Shown here: positions 25,188-33,292 of the stretch, in pieces
Position numbering within the stretch: position 1 is the stretch's first letter
Layout of the letters: the number at the start of each line of letters is the position of its first letter
Source: Paenibacillus ginsengarvi
Lineage (GTDB): Bacteria > Bacillota > Bacilli > Paenibacillales > NBRC-103111
Reading direction: 5' to 3'
NCBI RefSeq assembly: GCF_003626695.1
Contig: NZ_RBAH01000003.1
Span: 125,641 to 189,640 of the forward strand
DNA: 64,000 nt
Program-made: the position numbers and the translations under genes
Notes under the pieces: generated by a model
Seen by the model: the letters and a program-made list of their open reading frames with translations, nothing else
Told to the model about the DNA's origin: nothing
The model's database searches: none

Positions 25188-25941
25188 CGAAATTCCCCCC
25201 CAGCACGCTAAGCGCGTCCAGTATTTGCTGGAAAAACGCCTGCCGGTTCGTCCCGCGGCGAAGCTCCGAGAACAGCTTGCCGTCCTTGATGAAAATAATG
25301 CGTTCGCAGTAGCTCGCGGCGAACGGATCGTGCGTCACCATAAGGATCGTCGTATCCCGCTCCTCGTTGAGCCGCTTCAGCGATTCCATCGCATCCTTCG
25401 CCGACTTCGAGTCCAGATTGCCGGTCAGTTCGTCGGCGAGTACGATCGCCGGGTCGTGGATAATCGCGCGCGCAATCGCCGCACGCTGCTGCTGTCCGCC
25501 GGACACCTCGTACGTGCGCTTGTCCATAATGTGGGTAATCCCTAGAACGCCCGCGATTTCGCCCAGCCTCCGCTCGATCTCCTCCACCTTGACGGCGTCC
25601 AGCACGAGCGGCAGCACGATATTTTCTTTGATCGATAACGTGTCAAGCAGATTGAAGTCCTGGAAAATAAACCCGAGCTGCCGGCGGCGAAACAAGGCCA
25701 GCTCCTTGTTGTTCAGCTTGCCCGGATCGGTCCCGTTCACCTCAATGCGTCCGGACGTCGGCTTGTCGATCGTCGACAGCATATTGAGCAGCGTCGTTTT
25801 GCCGCTGCCGGACGGACCCATTACGCCGACAAATTCCCCGCGCTCCACCTCCAGCTCGAATTGATCGAGCGCCCGGTACGTTACTCCGCTCTGTCCAGCT
25901 CCATATATTTTCGATAGCGCTTGCGCCTTGAGCACAGCCAT
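25159..25941 (-). CDS. BceA-type ABC ATPase
   Basis: A 260-residue cytosolic ATPase with Walker A MGPSGSGKTTLLNML, signature VSGGQQQRAAIARAI, Walker B IVLADELTGNLDS and an H-loop in MVTHDPFAASY. It belongs to the MacB/BceA group that energises FtsX-type permeases. The ATG at 25941 has AGGAGGAAG upstream; an in-frame extension to 26034 has none. It overlaps the permease gene by 29 bases. A likely response-regulator box lies about 110 bases upstream at 26050-26063. Confidence 0.94.
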   Translation of the reverse strand: MAVLKAQALSKIYGAGQSGVTYRALDQFELEVERGEFVGVMGPSGSGKTTLLNMLSTIDKPTSGRIEVNGTDPGKLNNKELALFRRRQLGFIFQDFNLLDTLSIKENIVLPLVLDAVKVEEIERRLGEIAGVLGITHIMDKRTYEVSGGQQQRAAIARAIIHDPAIVLADELTGNLDSKSAKDAMESLKRLNEERDTTILMVTHDPFAASYCERIIFIKDGKLFSELRRGTNRQAFFQQILDALSVLGGNFDDVSPSRPE

Positions 25942-26049
25942 GGTCCTGCTTCCTCCTCTGTTCTGCTCGGAATCTCGATTGATACACCCAGTGTACCCGA
26001 GCGGGAATGGCGGCTCTATCGACGTTCCTTTCATTCGGCGGCCGAAAGC

Positions 26050-26063
26050 TTACAGTTTTGTCA
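26050..26063 (-). promoter_or_regulatory. Putative BceR-type regulator box
   Basis: TTACA-GTTT-TGTCA is an inverted repeat that fits the published BceR-type pattern TNACA-N4-TGTAA with one changed base, and reads TGACA-N4-TGTAA on the gene strand. It stands upstream of the BceA-like gene, with only a weak promoter downstream, as expected for activator-dependent expression. Confidence 0.55.
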
Positions 26064-26117
26064 TGCGGGGGTGATGCCGATCCAGCGGCAAAAAACTCGG
26101 CGGAATGAAAGCGAGCT

Positions 26118-26158
26118 TGCAAACAATCGGTTTGCACCGCAAGCAAATATGGTATACT
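26118..26158 (+). promoter_or_regulatory. Promoter with palindrome over the -35, small Cys-rich gene
   Basis: TGCAAAC-AATCG-GTTTGCA (26118-26136) is a perfect inverted repeat. Its right arm contains the -35 TTTGCA (26131-26136), followed after 16 bases by TATACT (26153-26158). A regulator bound here should block or modulate transcription of the gene at 26203. Confidence 0.5.
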
Positions 26159-26202
26159 ATTAAACGTCACGTCCAGTCTATACGAATTGTAGGGTGATAA
26201 AC

Positions 26203-26466
26203 ATGCATCAATTTTATGTAACCGATCTTCAAAAATCGGACACGAACGAAAAGCAAGGACTTTACCAGTTCGTAGCTACGTTCGCCGACAAAACGAAATG
26301 CCGGATCTTTTACGAAAAAAGACCCGACTGGAAAATTAGCAACGTTACGAGGCTGTTGCATGTGCCATGTCCAATTTGCCGCAGAGATTACTTTTGCAAC
26401 TGCTTGGACCGGTTCACCGATGAAATTCATCAGGAAATCCAGGATAGCGGGCTGCTTCCGGAGTAA
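26203..26466 (+). CDS. Small cysteine-rich protein, possible zinc binder
   Basis: An 87-residue soluble protein that I do not recognise. The middle is basic and the C-terminal part contains HVPCPICRRDYFCNCLDRF, a Cys-x-x-Cys plus Cys-x-Cys cluster that could bind zinc or be redox active. The ATG at 26203 follows AGGGTGAT; a GTG three codons earlier is possible. It has its own promoter and a strong terminator 3' of the stop, so it is a single-gene unit between the BceAB-like genes and the propeller-like gene, on the opposite strand to both. Confidence 0.75.
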   Translation: MHQFYVTDLQKSDTNEKQGLYQFVATFADKTKCRIFYEKRPDWKISNVTRLLHVPCPICRRDYFCNCLDRFTDEIHQEIQDSGLLPE

Positions 26467-26490
26467 GAGGGCGATTGCCCTCTTTTTTAC
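26466..26490 (+). terminator. Terminator of small Cys-rich gene
   Basis: AGAGGGC pairs with GCCCTCT over a short loop and is followed by TTTTTT on the plus strand, directly after the stop codon. Confidence 0.88.
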
Positions 26491-26574
26491 TTTTACAGTC
26501 TAAAGGGCATCATAAACGTCCATTCCAAATAGGATGAAATTTTAGCAAAATACAGATACCGATTTCTTTGCATG

Positions 26575-27546
26575 CTACTCGTGCAACAAATGTTCTACAA
26601 TTTCCCCGGTCGCCTTCATAAAAAGCATCCTATCTTTAACTATAGCCACATCTACGTAATATTCGCCCTCGGTTCGATATGAAGCCCATTTCGAACCATC
26701 ACGGGATACTAAAATCAATTTCTTACCGATAACAGCAATCAATCCTTCAGGACTTACTTCTACCCGTTCCGGCGTACCGCTGAATCTCGCTGCCCTCTTC
26801 CACTTCACTCCGTCCTTAGATAAATAAATCATGCTTCCGCCATCCCTGTCAGGGTCGTCGGACACACAAACGAATATACCGTTCCCATATGAAATAGATT
26901 TAAGAGCTTTTCCAATTGAATGCCCATCTAACTGTTTATCTACTTTTGCCTCGCTCCATTCATATCCATCCTTTGACCAATGATAGATCCCAAACGATGC
27001 AATAGCGACAAACTTTCCGTCACCGAACGCGATGTCTCTAAACAAATAAAGGTGCCATGCGGACTCTTTAGATCCCCACATTGCTCCGTCAACGGATGTA
27101 AGAATTCTCTGAGAATTATTGCCCACGAAAACACCGTTTCCAAACGCAACTTCGGTTAGACTGTTGGTCAAGTTATTGTCCTTGGGAGCCCAATGCTCGC
27201 CATCAAAAGATTTAACAACGATATTTCCAATCGCCAAGTAGTATCCATTCCCGTATACTACATCGTACAAAGAATTCCTGCCGGTATCTCGATAAACTTC
27301 TTTCCACGTTTGCCCATCTATTGATTGGTATATAAAGCCAGTCAAGGTAACCGCTATATACTGATCATTTATGTAGACAATTTTCTTATACTTCGGATCG
27401 CCCGACGGGCCAATCTGCGCCGTAGTACCGTTCATCTTGTTGGATCCTTTGATCGTGTAGTAAGGGGTAGAGGCATCTACCGCATAGTTATACCCGAAAT
27501 AAATCACCACAGCTAGTAACAGGATTCCAATTACCTTTTTCGTCAT
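26575..27546 (-). CDS. Membrane-anchored propeller-like protein
   Basis: A 323-residue protein with one N-terminal membrane helix (VIGILLLAVVIYFGYNYAV) and an outward region of repeated units of about 40 residues of the form SxDGxxW plus YGNGxYxA: SIDGQTWKEV, SFDGEHW, SVDGAMWG, SKDGYEWSE, SKDGVKWKR, SRDGSKWAS. This is a beta-propeller-like repeat protein; the function is unknown. The ATG at 27546 is the likely start because the hydrophobic segment follows directly, though GAGGA lies very close to it; an ATG at 27576 is possible. The gene is clearly more AT-rich than its neighbours, which suggests later arrival. It lies downstream of the BceRS-like pair on the same strand. Confidence 0.78.
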   Translation of the reverse strand: MTKKVIGILLLAVVIYFGYNYAVDASTPYYTIKGSNKMNGTTAQIGPSGDPKYKKIVYINDQYIAVTLTGFIYQSIDGQTWKEVYRDTGRNSLYDVVYGNGYYLAIGNIVVKSFDGEHWAPKDNNLTNSLTEVAFGNGVFVGNNSQRILTSVDGAMWGSKESAWHLYLFRDIAFGDGKFVAIASFGIYHWSKDGYEWSEAKVDKQLDGHSIGKALKSISYGNGIFVCVSDDPDRDGGSMIYLSKDGVKWKRAARFSGTPERVEVSPEGLIAVIGKKLILVSRDGSKWASYRTEGEYYVDVAIVKDRMLFMKATGEIVEHLLHE

Positions 27547-27604
27547 ATTCCTCTGGACTCCGGCACATTTCTCCATTTAGTTCCGTAGCCCCTCTCCATA
27601 CCGC

Positions 27605-28669
27605 TTAAGTTACCCGATGATAGCCCGCCTGCTGCGCAATCGTAAGCGTAACCTCAGTCCCATCCCCAAGCGTCGAAACCGCCTCCAGCCGGTGACCGAG
27701 CCGCATGCATACCTGCTCCGCCAAATATAGTCCCATCCCCGTCGATTCCGCTACCCGCCTGCCGTTCTCGCCCGTAAAAAAAGCTTGAAAAATACGCGGT
27801 AAATCATGCTGGGCGATTCCGATGCCTTCGTCTTGAACGGCAACCCGGCACAGCCGGTCCTGCTCCGTAACGGTTACGAGCAGCGTTTTCGCGCCTTCCT
27901 TCGGCTTCGAATATTTGATCGCATTCGTGATGAGCTGATTCAGGATAAAGCCGAGCCATTTCTCATCGGTTTCCGCCCAGATCGCTTCCGCGTTCGCCTC
28001 GATTTTCGGAAAAATGCGGTAGCGGATGCATGCCTTTTTGTGCTCGTTAATAACGCTGCGCACGGCGCGAATCAGCTCCACCTGTTTGATATGCAAATCC
28101 AGCTCGAACTTTTCGAGCCTTGCCGTGCTGAGCATCATGTCCAGCCCGTGAGCCAGCTTCTCGTTTTCTTCCTGCATGCTCGCTGCGAGCGACTTCGCTT
28201 CTTCCCGGTCCGCTCCTTCGGCCTGCTGCGTTAGCAGGTTGATGACGGATACCGGCGTTTTCATTTGATGCACCCACTGGCGGACGAACGTCTGGTGCTG
28301 ATCCTGCTGCTGCTTGTACTGCTCCAGCCGCTCGACGTATTTGCCGTAATTTGCGATCGCGATCGTTTGCATCGCCCGCTGCTCTCGCGTGACAGCGCCT
28401 TGAAGTCCGAGCACGTCATCCAATTCCGCCTCGCGGTCGGCCATCCGGGCGAGCTGCCGATGAAACGGACGGTTCCGGGCATAATCGACGATCAGATAAA
28501 CGCCGACGCCGACTACGGACAAGATCGCGATGTAGAGCAGATTGTCCCAGCCGAGTCCTGCATGCTGCCCGAGCAGATCCAGCTCGACCACAAGCACGAC
28601 AAGCGCGATGCCGATGAAATAAACGGCGATATAGCCGATCCGGTCGGAGATAAAATCTTTAAATTTCAA
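27605..28669 (-). CDS. BceS-like intramembrane-sensing histidine kinase
   Basis: A 354-residue kinase with two close membrane helices and almost no extracellular loop, as in BceS-type kinases that sense through their ABC transporter. The H box is FVRQWVHQMKTPVSVINLL, and the ATPase domain shows NQLITNAIKYSKP (N box), VQDEGIGI (G1) and TGMGLYLAEQV (G2). The TTG start at 28669 is chosen because it overlaps the stop of the response-regulator gene (TTGA) and has GGAG 6 bases before it. It likely phosphorylates the regulator encoded just upstream and takes its signal from the BceAB-like transporter. Confidence 0.93.
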   Translation of the reverse strand: MKFKDFISDRIGYIAVYFIGIALVVLVVELDLLGQHAGLGWDNLLYIAILSVVGVGVYLIVDYARNRPFHRQLARMADREAELDDVLGLQGAVTREQRAMQTIAIANYGKYVERLEQYKQQQDQHQTFVRQWVHQMKTPVSVINLLTQQAEGADREEAKSLAASMQEENEKLAHGLDMMLSTARLEKFELDLHIKQVELIRAVRSVINEHKKACIRYRIFPKIEANAEAIWAETDEKWLGFILNQLITNAIKYSKPKEGAKTLLVTVTEQDRLCRVAVQDEGIGIAQHDLPRIFQAFFTGENGRRVAESTGMGLYLAEQVCMRLGHRLEAVSTLGDGTEVTLTIAQQAGYHRVT

Positions 28670-29370
28670 GGCATCTCCCTCCAGGTGACAAGGAGCCGGT
28701 ACCCTTGCCCGCGCACCGTATCGATGGCCTTCTCGATGCCGATCTCCTCCAGCTTTTTGCGCACCCGCGTCACGTTGACGTTCAGCGTATTGTCGTCGAC
28801 GAACGATACGTCGTCCCACAGCGCCTCCAGCAACTGCTCTCGCGTAGCGATTTGCCCGGCCCGGCGCATCAGCTCCTCGGCAAGCTTCGTTTCGTTGCGG
28901 CTCAGCTCCGTCCGCCGTCCCTTCCATTCGAGCGCTCCCTTGCTCCGGTAGAGCGTCAGACCCTCCACATCGATCACATCCGCCGCTTGCGGCACCGCCG
29001 CATATTCGCCGTACGTGCGACGCAGCGCGCTTTTGATTTTCGCCATCACTACTTCGAGATGAAACGGCTTCGTGATGTAATCGTCCCCGCCGTTCTCGAT
29101 CGCCATCACCTGATCCATCTCGCCAACGCGGGCGGACAAGAACAGGATCGGCACGTTCGAGATCGTGCGGATCTGCCTGCACCAGTAAAACCCGTCGTAT
29201 TGCGGCAAATTGATGTCCAGCAGCACCAGATGCGGCTCTGCGGAAGCGAACGCTTGCTTGACGCCGCGGTAATCCGTGACGCGGATCGGTTCATAACCGT
29301 ACTTGTCCAGATACCCCCCGAGGATGGACGCAATTTTGTCGTCGTCTTCGACAATCATAATTTTGTACAA
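28666..29370 (-). CDS. BceR-like OmpR-family response regulator
   Basis: A 234-residue regulator: receiver domain with acidic pocket EDDD and phosphorylation site in LVLLDINLPQYDGF, conserved K in DYITKPFH, then a winged-helix DNA-binding domain ending in VRGQGYRLLVTW. The TTG start at 29370 has GGAG 7 bases before it and puts the receiver at the N-terminus; the upstream in-frame ATG would add 19 unrelated residues. It overlaps the kinase gene by four bases. The box at 26050-26063 is its probable target. Confidence 0.93.
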   Translation of the reverse strand: MYKIMIVEDDDKIASILGGYLDKYGYEPIRVTDYRGVKQAFASAEPHLVLLDINLPQYDGFYWCRQIRTISNVPILFLSARVGEMDQVMAIENGGDDYITKPFHLEVVMAKIKSALRRTYGEYAAVPQAADVIDVEGLTLYRSKGALEWKGRRTELSRNETKLAEELMRRAGQIATREQLLEALWDDVSFVDDNTLNVNVTRVRKKLEEIGIEKAIDTVRGQGYRLLVTWREMP

Positions 29371-29450
29371 GCGCTGTCTCCACCTTCCGCACGATTCCTT
29401 TGTACCATTATACCGAGGCCGCTGCAAAAAAGAAAAAGCCCGGAGGCGGC

Positions 29451-30914
29451 TTAAGCGGCAGCCGTCCGAGCTTCGGTCCCGCGGCTCTTCCGCGGCAAGG
29501 CGTTCAGCAGCAAGGCTGCTCCATAGCTTTGCAGCACGAAGATGCAGGGGAAAATATCGAACCGGTAACGCGTCTGCACTTCGATGACGACATGCAGAGC
29601 CGCATACCCGAGCAGCAGCAGCGTGTACAGACCGGCCTGCGCCGTCCCTCCCCGGTAAGCGAGCGCCGCCATCGCGATCAGGCCGAAAAGCGCCATCAGC
29701 ACATACTCGATTCGTTCCGCCTGCACAAGCCTGTGGTACAGCACCGGACGGTTCTCATCCGCCATGCTCCACATCGGCGCCGAGTCTTCCGCCCCCCACA
29801 TCGTTTTCGTTTTGCTGACGAACAGCGCCGCCACCTGTCTCTTGTCCTCCAGCCGCTCCTTCAGCAGCTCGAGCTCCGCCCGGTTCCGCTCCTCGCCGAG
29901 CGGAAACTGCGTCACGTATACCGTATCGTCGTACGACCAGCCCCCATTCGTGGCCGGGTTGAGGCCGATCACGAATTTCCAGTACGGCTCGCGGCCGGTC
30001 AGCCCGTGAGAGGTTACGCCCGATTGCGCCAGCGCAAAACCGGCAGCTTGCTGCAGCAGCCAGTAGACGGCCAGCACGCCTGCGCATTTGGCGGCGAGAG
30101 ACAGCCAGCTCCGTTCGCGAATACGCGGCGCAAGCAGGAACAGAGCGGCGTAAGCCAGCAGTCCGATTATAAAAAAGCCGCCCATCGGCCTCATCCAGTT
30201 GCCTATAGCGAAACAAATTCCGATGAGCAGCCAGTCCATTGTACCTCTCATATTGGAGCGAATAAGCACATACATGCCGAGGAAGTAAAAGAATACCGAA
30301 ATATGCTGATTCGTCAGCACGGAGCACATCATAATGTGCGGCACATACAACGCATAGAAGAGCGACGCCATTTTGCCGGCCGATTCCCCGAACGCCCGTG
30401 CCGCCGACAGGTACACGAGAACCGCAGTAGCCGCCTGGAACAGCACGTTAAACAGCTTCAGGACGATGAGAGAAGAACCGAACAGCTTGATCGGCAGCGC
30501 CTCGTACAAAGCAAAGCCAAGCTGATACGGCCAGCGCGTAAAATAGTCACTTGTGCCAAACGAAAAATCGCCGCTTGCCGCGTTCAAAGCCGCCGAATGC
30601 ATATCGAGAAAGTCGGAGACGGGCTGCGTATCGACGCTCCATATCCAGATCAGGCGCAAGCCGACCGCTACTGTCAGCACGACGGCAAGCGAAGCGGCCC
30701 TGCCCATGTACCGGTCCAACACAAACGCGACGAGCAGCGCGATCACAGCTGCCCCGACCACCAGCAGCGCTGTCACTCCCCCGGAGCCGACGAAGCCGGA
30801 TGCATTCGCAAACGAATGCCACAGCATCCAGCCGAACAGCACGATGCCGCCTACCGCCAGCCACCGGGATACGTGATGCTCCCCCGTCTGTGTCCACGTC
30901 CGTTTCGCTTCCAC
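29451..30914 (-). CDS. GT-C-type membrane glycosyltransferase-like protein
   Basis: A 487-residue integral membrane protein with about ten membrane helices. A first-loop motif DFLDMHSAAL after the second or third helix, and the pattern KLFNVLFQAATAVLVYLSAARAFGE, resemble the PMT/ArnT-type (GT39/GT83) group that uses lipid-linked sugars, so it may glycosylate a lipid, polymer or protein on the outer face. The donor and acceptor are unknown. The GTG at 30914 is chosen because GGAGAGGAAG lies just upstream; the 38 residues further upstream have no such site. It ends about 80 bases before the start of the BceR-like gene, with a T-rich possible terminator (AAGCC/GGGCTT) in between. Confidence 0.75.
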   Translation of the reverse strand: MEAKRTWTQTGEHHVSRWLAVGGIVLFGWMLWHSFANASGFVGSGGVTALLVVGAAVIALLVAFVLDRYMGRAASLAVVLTVAVGLRLIWIWSVDTQPVSDFLDMHSAALNAASGDFSFGTSDYFTRWPYQLGFALYEALPIKLFGSSLIVLKLFNVLFQAATAVLVYLSAARAFGESAGKMASLFYALYVPHIMMCSVLTNQHISVFFYFLGMYVLIRSNMRGTMDWLLIGICFAIGNWMRPMGGFFIIGLLAYAALFLLAPRIRERSWLSLAAKCAGVLAVYWLLQQAAGFALAQSGVTSHGLTGREPYWKFVIGLNPATNGGWSYDDTVYVTQFPLGEERNRAELELLKERLEDKRQVAALFVSKTKTMWGAEDSAPMWSMADENRPVLYHRLVQAERIEYVLMALFGLIAMAALAYRGGTAQAGLYTLLLLGYAALHVVIEVQTRYRFDIFPCIFVLQSYGAALLLNALPRKSRGTEARTAAA

Positions 30915-31134
30915 CCGCTCACTTCCTCTCCGTACGATTCCAGCTATACGACTTATATTACTGGTCGGGGAAGGCGGAGTAAAGGCGATCTTTTGCGGGA
31001 TTATCTGTATTGACGCGCCACTACGCATGGAAGATACTGGACTATGTCAGCAATAACTTTGGGGCGAACCGTATTCCCGCTGTTATAATTATGTAAGGAT
31101 AAATCAGGAATCAGGAAGGGAGCGCGGTGCCGTT

Positions 31135-31815
31135 ATGGTCAAGCTTCTGATCGCCGACGACGACCCCCATATTCGCGAGCTGATGGGCCTCTATCTGCGG
31201 AACGAAGGCTTCGAGATCGCGGAGGCGGACAACGGAGAGGATGCGCTTGCGCTCATCGCGGGGGCGGGCGTCCAGTTGGTCATTCTCGATATTATGATGC
31301 CGCTCATGGACGGCTGGGAGTTGTGCCGGGAGATTCGCAAGCGGGATGCCGACCTCCCCCTGCTCATGGTGACGGCCAAGCGGGAAGCAGCTCACAGGGT
31401 GAGGGGTTTCCAACTGGGCAGCGACGATTATTTGACCAAGCCTTTCCACCCCATGGAGCTGGTGATGCGGGTCAAGGCGCTGCTGAAGCGGTACCGGATC
31501 GCCTCATCCCGGCTCATTCAACTGGGCGGGATCGTGCTGGACGGCCGCAGCAACAAAGTTATTCGAGATGGTGAGGAACTGACTTTGCCCCTTAAAGAAT
31601 TCGAGCTGCTGTTCAAACTCGCCAGCCATCCCGGTCAGATTTTTACCCGCGAGAGCCTCATCGTCCAGATCTGGGGGACGGATTACGAAGGCGACGACCG
31701 GACGGTCGACGTCCATATCAAGCGGCTGCGGCAGCGCTTCGTCGGGAGTGCCGGGCATTTCCATATCGAAACGGCCCGCAGCCTCGGCTACCGGCTTGTG
31801 GTGAACGCGAGATGA
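31135..31815 (+). CDS. OmpR-family response regulator
   Basis: A 226-residue regulator with a receiver domain (acidic DDD at the start, phosphorylation site in LVILDIMMPLMDGWE, conserved K in DYLTKPFHP) and a winged-helix domain ending in ETARSLGYRLVV. The ATG follows GGAAGGGAG by 12 bases; a TATAAT -10 lies at 31084-31089. The stop overlaps the kinase start as ATGA. The closest layouts are VanR/PhoP/ResD-type regulators. It heads an operon with the kinase and probably an S41 peptidase. Confidence 0.94.
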   Translation: MVKLLIADDDPHIRELMGLYLRNEGFEIAEADNGEDALALIAGAGVQLVILDIMMPLMDGWELCREIRKRDADLPLLMVTAKREAAHRVRGFQLGSDDYLTKPFHPMELVMRVKALLKRYRIASSRLIQLGGIVLDGRSNKVIRDGEELTLPLKEFELLFKLASHPGQIFTRESLIVQIWGTDYEGDDRTVDVHIKRLRQRFVGSAGHFHIETARSLGYRLVVNAR

Positions 31816-33188
31816 AGACCTTATACGTCCGCGTCGTGCTGACTTTTCTGGTCATCATAGTCATCAGCCTGTTGTCGTCCTTGATCATCGGTCTCGTCCT
31901 GTTCCAGCCGAAGCTGAACCGCCTCGGCCAGCAGGAGATGGCTGGCGCCGGCGAGCGGGTAATCCGTCTCTATGAGCTGACGCAGCCGCAGGATCTCGAC
32001 GGCTTCCTGACCCATACTTCCAAACTGATCTCTTATCCGTTGATTCTGTTTCTCGACGAGGACCATTACCGGTCTTATGGACGGGAGATGAAGGAGCTTC
32101 CCTCCAGCCTTGCCCCGCAATCGATTCGACTGGTTCTGGGCGGACAACCCTATCGTTCCGCTCTACGGGGCGTTGACGAATTGACAGTAGGCCTCCCGTT
32201 GGCCGCCGAAGGCCGCACCTATGGTTTGTTTCTGTTGACCTCCTCCAAGAACGAGAGCACGATCCTACAGCTCCTATCGGCCATTCTGCTGATGGTGCTG
32301 GTCGTCGGCAGCTTGTGTATTCTGGCGGCCGCCCGCTATCTGGTGAAGCCCCTGCAGGGCTTGACGGCGGCGACCCGTGAGCTGGCCAAGGGCCGCTTCA
32401 ACGTCGAATTGCAAGCGAACCGCCAAGACGAACTCGGGGAGCTGGCTCGCGGCTTCAACGCGATGGCCCGCGACCTCAAGCGGCTGGAGCAGATGCGTCA
32501 GGAGTTCGTCTCCAACGTCTCGCACGAGATTCAGTCGCCGCTGACGTCCATCTCCGGCTTCGCCGAGGCGCTCAAATCCCCGGGACTGACAACGGAGGAG
32601 AACCGCGCCCGTTACATCGATATTATTCTGACCGAGAGTGAGCGGCTATCCCGGCTTAGCGACAACCTGCTGAAACTGGCCTCCCTTGAATCGGAGCATC
32701 ATCCGATGACGGCGCGAACCTTCCATCTGGACGAGAGCATCAGGCAGGTCGCGGTCGCCCTGGAACCGCTGTGGTCCGCCAATCGTCTGGACCTCGATCT
32801 GTCGCTGCCTCCAGCGCTTAAGATTCATGCCGACCCCGACCAGTTGAATCAGGTATGGACGAACCTGCTTGGCAACAGTATCAAATTCACCCCGGAAGGC
32901 GGGAAGATCGCCGTCGCTCTCATTCCAGAGGGCGAGGAATATAAGGTTACGATAACAGATACCGGGATCGGAATTCCGCCCGAGGATCTCGACCGCATCT
33001 TCGAGCGTTTCTACAAAGCCGATCGGTCCCGCCGAAGCGGTAGCGGCAGCGGTCTGGGGCTGTCCATCGTCAAGCGGATCGTTCTCCTTCACCAGGGGCG
33101 GATCGAAGCGTCCAGTTCTCCGGGTCGAGGCACGACCGTCACGGTCCGGCTGCCGCGGAACGCCGTTAAGCCCCTCCCTTCGCCTTGA
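31812..33188 (+). CDS. Sensor histidine kinase with HAMP domain
   Basis: A 458-residue kinase: first membrane helix near residues 7-30, an extracellular region of about 130 residues, second helix near 155-175, HAMP domain with VKPLQGLTAATRELAKG, H box FVSNVSHEIQSPLTSISGF, N box NQVWTNLLGNSIKFTPEGG, G1 ITDTGIGIPPEDLDRIFERF and G2 GSGLGLSIVKRIV. It is complete and overlaps the regulator gene by four bases. The signal is unknown; the downstream membrane peptidase suggests an envelope-stress role. Confidence 0.94.
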   Translation: MKTLYVRVVLTFLVIIVISLLSSLIIGLVLFQPKLNRLGQQEMAGAGERVIRLYELTQPQDLDGFLTHTSKLISYPLILFLDEDHYRSYGREMKELPSSLAPQSIRLVLGGQPYRSALRGVDELTVGLPLAAEGRTYGLFLLTSSKNESTILQLLSAILLMVLVVGSLCILAAARYLVKPLQGLTAATRELAKGRFNVELQANRQDELGELARGFNAMARDLKRLEQMRQEFVSNVSHEIQSPLTSISGFAEALKSPGLTTEENRARYIDIILTESERLSRLSDNLLKLASLESEHHPMTARTFHLDESIRQVAVALEPLWSANRLDLDLSLPPALKIHADPDQLNQVWTNLLGNSIKFTPEGGKIAVALIPEGEEYKVTITDTGIGIPPEDLDRIFERFYKADRSRRSGSGSGLGLSIVKRIVLLHQGRIEASSSPGRGTTVTVRLPRNAVKPLPSP

Positions 33189-33292
33189 ATGAATCTTCCG
33201 CCAAGCTCGTGCGAGTTCACGCTCCGTTCATATTTCGCTTCTACTCTTCTAGTGGAACGGAATTTCAACGATTTAGACTGGAGGCGAAAACG

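Noticed and set aside
26575-27546. Secreted sialidase related to the two BNR proteins
   Set aside because: It shares the Asp-box-like SxDGxxW repeat but none of the conserved blocks of the sialidase-fold pair, has a membrane anchor and no candidate catalytic residues.
28670-29182. Long in-frame N-terminal extension of the BceS-like kinase
   Set aside because: It reads the response-regulator gene in the wrong frame; the TTG start overlapping the regulator stop with a GGAG site is far better.
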